From: Pseudomonadota bacterium
Lineage (GTDB): Bacteria > Pseudomonadota > Alphaproteobacteria > Ferrovibrionales > Ferrovibrionaceae
Reading direction: 5' to 3'
Length of the DNA stretch: 6,219 nt
Assembly (NCBI GenBank): GCA_021793055.1
Contig: JAJYTL010000198.1
Coordinates: forward strand, 1 to 6,219
Notes under the pieces: generated by a model
Told to the model about the DNA's origin: nothing
Database searches by the model: none
Seen by the model: the letters and a program-made list of their open reading frames with translations, nothing else
Shown here: piece by piece, positions 4,660 through 6,219 of the stretch
How positions within the stretch are numbered: position 1 is the first letter of the stretch
How the letters are laid out: each line of letters opens with the position of its first letter
Program-made: the position numbers and the translations under genes

Positions 4660-4697
4660 AGAACTGGCGCGGTCTATAACGAGCAAGCGCGAGTTGG

Positions 4698-5693
4698 TCA
4701 GAAAGGCATCTCGTCATCGAGGTCGGCACGCGGTGACGGCGGAATGGCTTTCGCGGGAAGCGGCAGGTTGGTAACGACGAACAAATTCAAAATGTCGCTG
4801 CGATCCATGAAGATTATCTTATTGCGGTTGTTGGCATCCAGCTTGTTGCCAAGCCAGTTTCGGGCTTGCTTGGTGATCTCGCCACCAGAAACGATGTAGG
4901 CATGATCGACCAAAACGCGTTTGCCGATCTCTGGGTCAAAAATTTCGTGACCAAGCATCATCAAAGCCTGATGATAGATTTCAGAGACGTTGGCGGTGCT
5001 CACGCCTGACGAGTCGATCTTGTCCTTCTTTGCCTGTATGCCAAAATAGAGCACGTGCATTGTCGGCAGCGCGTATTTCATCCAAAGGTCTTTGCCGTAT
5101 TCAAGGGCCTTGTCCTTGTGCCCGGAAACGGTTACACGATGAAATCCCAATTCTCGGAACAGCGGCAACAGCACGTCACCGATTAGCTCGTCCTCGGAGA
5201 TTTTGCCGAGATAGGTCATGAGTTTCGCGCGTTTCTCCTGCTCAAGCACCGTAAGAGGACGGTGCGGATTGGGCGACTGTTGAACAACGGTTTTGGTGCC
5301 GATGTGGCGAAGATAGCACTGCCGGTCTTCGCCGTAGAAGGCTTCAAAACCCTCGCGGGCAAGTGTGGCGTTTAGCTTTTCAAGCGCCCTCGTGCGATCT
5401 GAGTCATCGTCATCCGTAGCATCCTCCTTGTCCATCAGCACACGGACGACGCGGCAAAATGTGTCAGGTGGCGTGCGCGCGTTGGGATGTGGCTCCTGAA
5501 GGATTTCAACTAGCCGATTATAAACCCACGACCTCCGGGTGCTGCCGTCATGCATGTAATCGGTGCCGCAGTCGGTAAAAAACTGAGTCAGGTAGCTGCT
5601 GCTCCTGTAGCGGAATAGCGGCGCTTTGCCGTCCACCGAATTGCCACAAATCATATTGGCCAAGCTGAACAATGTTTGTTGTTTGAACTCCAT
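4698..5693 (-). CDS. Probable defence nuclease: AbiJ-like N-terminal region plus PD-(D/E)XK domain
   Basis: This 331-residue soluble protein has two apparent parts. The N-terminal section (about 1-75, RYRSSSYLTQFFTDCG then HDGSTRRSWV) resembles, from memory, the AbiJ N-terminal domain 3 type found in abortive-infection proteins. An acidic linker (DKEDATDDDDSD, 89-100) and a charged middle follow. The C-terminal section (about 165-310) looks like an Mrr-type restriction fold: LLPLFRELGFHRVTVSG, EYGKDLWMK with candidate Asp202, then YFGIQAKKDKI with candidate Gln220-x-Lys222, and later ITKQARNWL and IIFMDRSDIL. This would be a phage-triggered or modified-DNA nuclease. The start at 5693 has AGAAGG nine bases upstream; ATGs at 5699 and 5717 are alternatives, the latter adding eight residues. 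It lies 44 bases after the resolvase stop on the same strand and converges on the restriction operon. Domain calls are by eye. Confidence 0.78.
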   Translation of the reverse strand: MEFKQQTLFSLANMICGNSVDGKAPLFRYRSSSYLTQFFTDCGTDYMHDGSTRRSWVYNRLVEILQEPHPNARTPPDTFCRVVRVLMDKEDATDDDDSDRTRALEKLNATLAREGFEAFYGEDRQCYLRHIGTKTVVQQSPNPHRPLTVLEQEKRAKLMTYLGKISEDELIGDVLLPLFRELGFHRVTVSGHKDKALEYGKDLWMKYALPTMHVLYFGIQAKKDKIDSSGVSTANVSEIYHQALMMLGHEIFDPEIGKRVLVDHAYIVSGGEITKQARNWLGNKLDANNRNKIIFMDRSDILNLFVVTNLPLPAKAIPPSPRADLDDEMPF

Positions 5694-5702
5694 CAGCATG
5701 CG

Positions 5703-5708
5703 CCTTCT
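5703..5708 (-). promoter_or_regulatory. Ribosome binding site of the minus-strand nuclease gene
   Basis: AGAAGG on the minus strand sits nine bases before the ATG at 5693 and only three before the ATG at 5699. The ATG at 5717 has AAGGA almost touching it, which is too close. The first choice is therefore 5693. Confidence 0.5.
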
Positions 5709-5737
5709 ATGCGGCATTTCCTTACCTGAGCCCGCTA

Positions 5738-6219
5738 TTATGCGGCTAAGCGTGAAATCGTGCTGTTGTGGACGTTGTAGCTGCGGGCGATGTCGCGGAT
5801 CGCCTCACCGTCCTTGCGCCGCCGCCGCGCTTCCTGCTGCTGGTGCGGGGTGAGCTTCGGTCTGCGGCCAAGCTTCACGCCGCGCGCCTTCGCCCGCTCC
5901 CGACCCTCCGCAGTGCGTTGGCGGATAAGGTCGCGCTCGAACTCGGCCAGCCCGCCGAGCACGGTCAACATCAGCCGCCCGTGCGACGTGGTAGTGTCAG
6001 CCCATGCATCGCCGAGCGACCGGAACTCGGCCTCGCGGTCGGTAATGACGGCGAGGGTGTTCAACAGGTCACGGGTGGATCGCGCCAGCCGGTCGAGCCG
6101 CGTCACCATCAGCACGTCGCCCGGCGCAAGCGCCTCGATCACCCGGCGAAGCTGCGCACGGTCTGTCTTGGCTCCGCTCACATGCACGTCACGGAACACC
6201 TTCTTGCATCCGGCCTTGG
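5738..6219 (-). CDS. Serine recombinase of the resolvase/invertase family (Tn3 resolvase type), 5'-truncated by the window
   Basis: This is a site-specific recombinase that would resolve cointegrates or plasmid multimers. The frame is open to the window edge: before the GTG at 6199 the codons read KAGCKK, a typical resolvase lead-in to VFRDVHVSGAKTDRAQL, so the true start with the catalytic serine (YARVST-type motif) lies beyond 6219. Visible parts are the core PGDVLMVTRLDRLARSTRDLL with its conserved arginines, DTTTSHGRLMLTVLGGLAEFERDLI (the E-helix region), the linker RAKARGVKLGRRPKLT, and a C-terminal helix-turn-helix (GEAIRDIARSYNVHNSTISRL). The gene ends in TAA. Its res site would be upstream, outside the window. 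No transposase or Tn3 inverted repeat is present here, so it could belong to a transposon or serve the plasmid itself. Confidence 0.93.
   Translation of the reverse strand, partial: KAGCKKVFRDVHVSGAKTDRAQLRRVIEALAPGDVLMVTRLDRLARSTRDLLNTLAVITDREAEFRSLGDAWADTTTSHGRLMLTVLGGLAEFERDLIRQRTAEGRERAKARGVKLGRRPKLTPHQQQEARRRRKDGEAIRDIARSYNVHNSTISRLAA

Noticed and set aside
4598..4697. Intrinsic terminator between the convergent operons
   Set aside because: Only an imperfect inverted repeat (around AACTGGCGCG and CGCGAGTT) is visible, with no T-run on either strand.

Overview
The window is about 60% GC, and the genes it carries are typical of a proteobacterial plasmid or integrative element, most likely alphaproteobacterial. 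The evidence is a plasmid-style ParA with a small ribbon-helix-helix partner, a divergent gene whose N-terminus resembles replication/helix-turn-helix proteins of such plasmids, a Tn3-type serine resolvase, and two defence modules between them. There is no chromosomal housekeeping gene. The host assignment is inference.

Layout. At 1-156 (minus strand) is the 5' end of a gene that runs out of the window, possibly a replication protein. Positions 157-551 are a non-coding, hairpin-rich divergent control region ending in a par promoter with two perfect palindromes. Positions 552-1479 are a two-gene partition operon: ParA ATPase and a ParG-like ribbon-helix-helix protein. Positions 1480-1837 are non-coding and end in a promoter-like sequence followed by three GCCGCGG units in exact 10-bp phase. 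Positions 1838-4597 are a tightly packed plus-strand operon: ribbon-helix-helix protein, C5-cytosine methyltransferase, Eco29kI-type GIY-YIG restriction endonuclease and Vsr mismatch endonuclease. A 21-codon ORF (4594-4659) with a good ribosome binding site overlaps the end of vsr. At 4698-5693 (minus) is a probable PD-(D/E)XK nuclease with an AbiJ-like N-terminal region. At 5738-6219 (minus) is a serine resolvase whose N-terminus lies beyond the window.

How it fits together. The prototype Eco29kI system recognises CCGCGG. Three CCGCGG copies sit exactly where an operator for the restriction-modification operon would be, directly after the predicted transcription start and before the small DNA-binding gene that leads the operon. 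This suggests an autoregulatory circuit in which the ribbon-helix-helix protein, the methyltransferase, or both read the system's own target sites. The Vsr gene fits a 5-methylcytosine modification, because it would repair the T:G mismatches that arise when 5-methylcytosine deaminates. The second nuclease gene lies on the opposite strand, directly downstream of the resolvase, and looks like a separately acquired defence gene.
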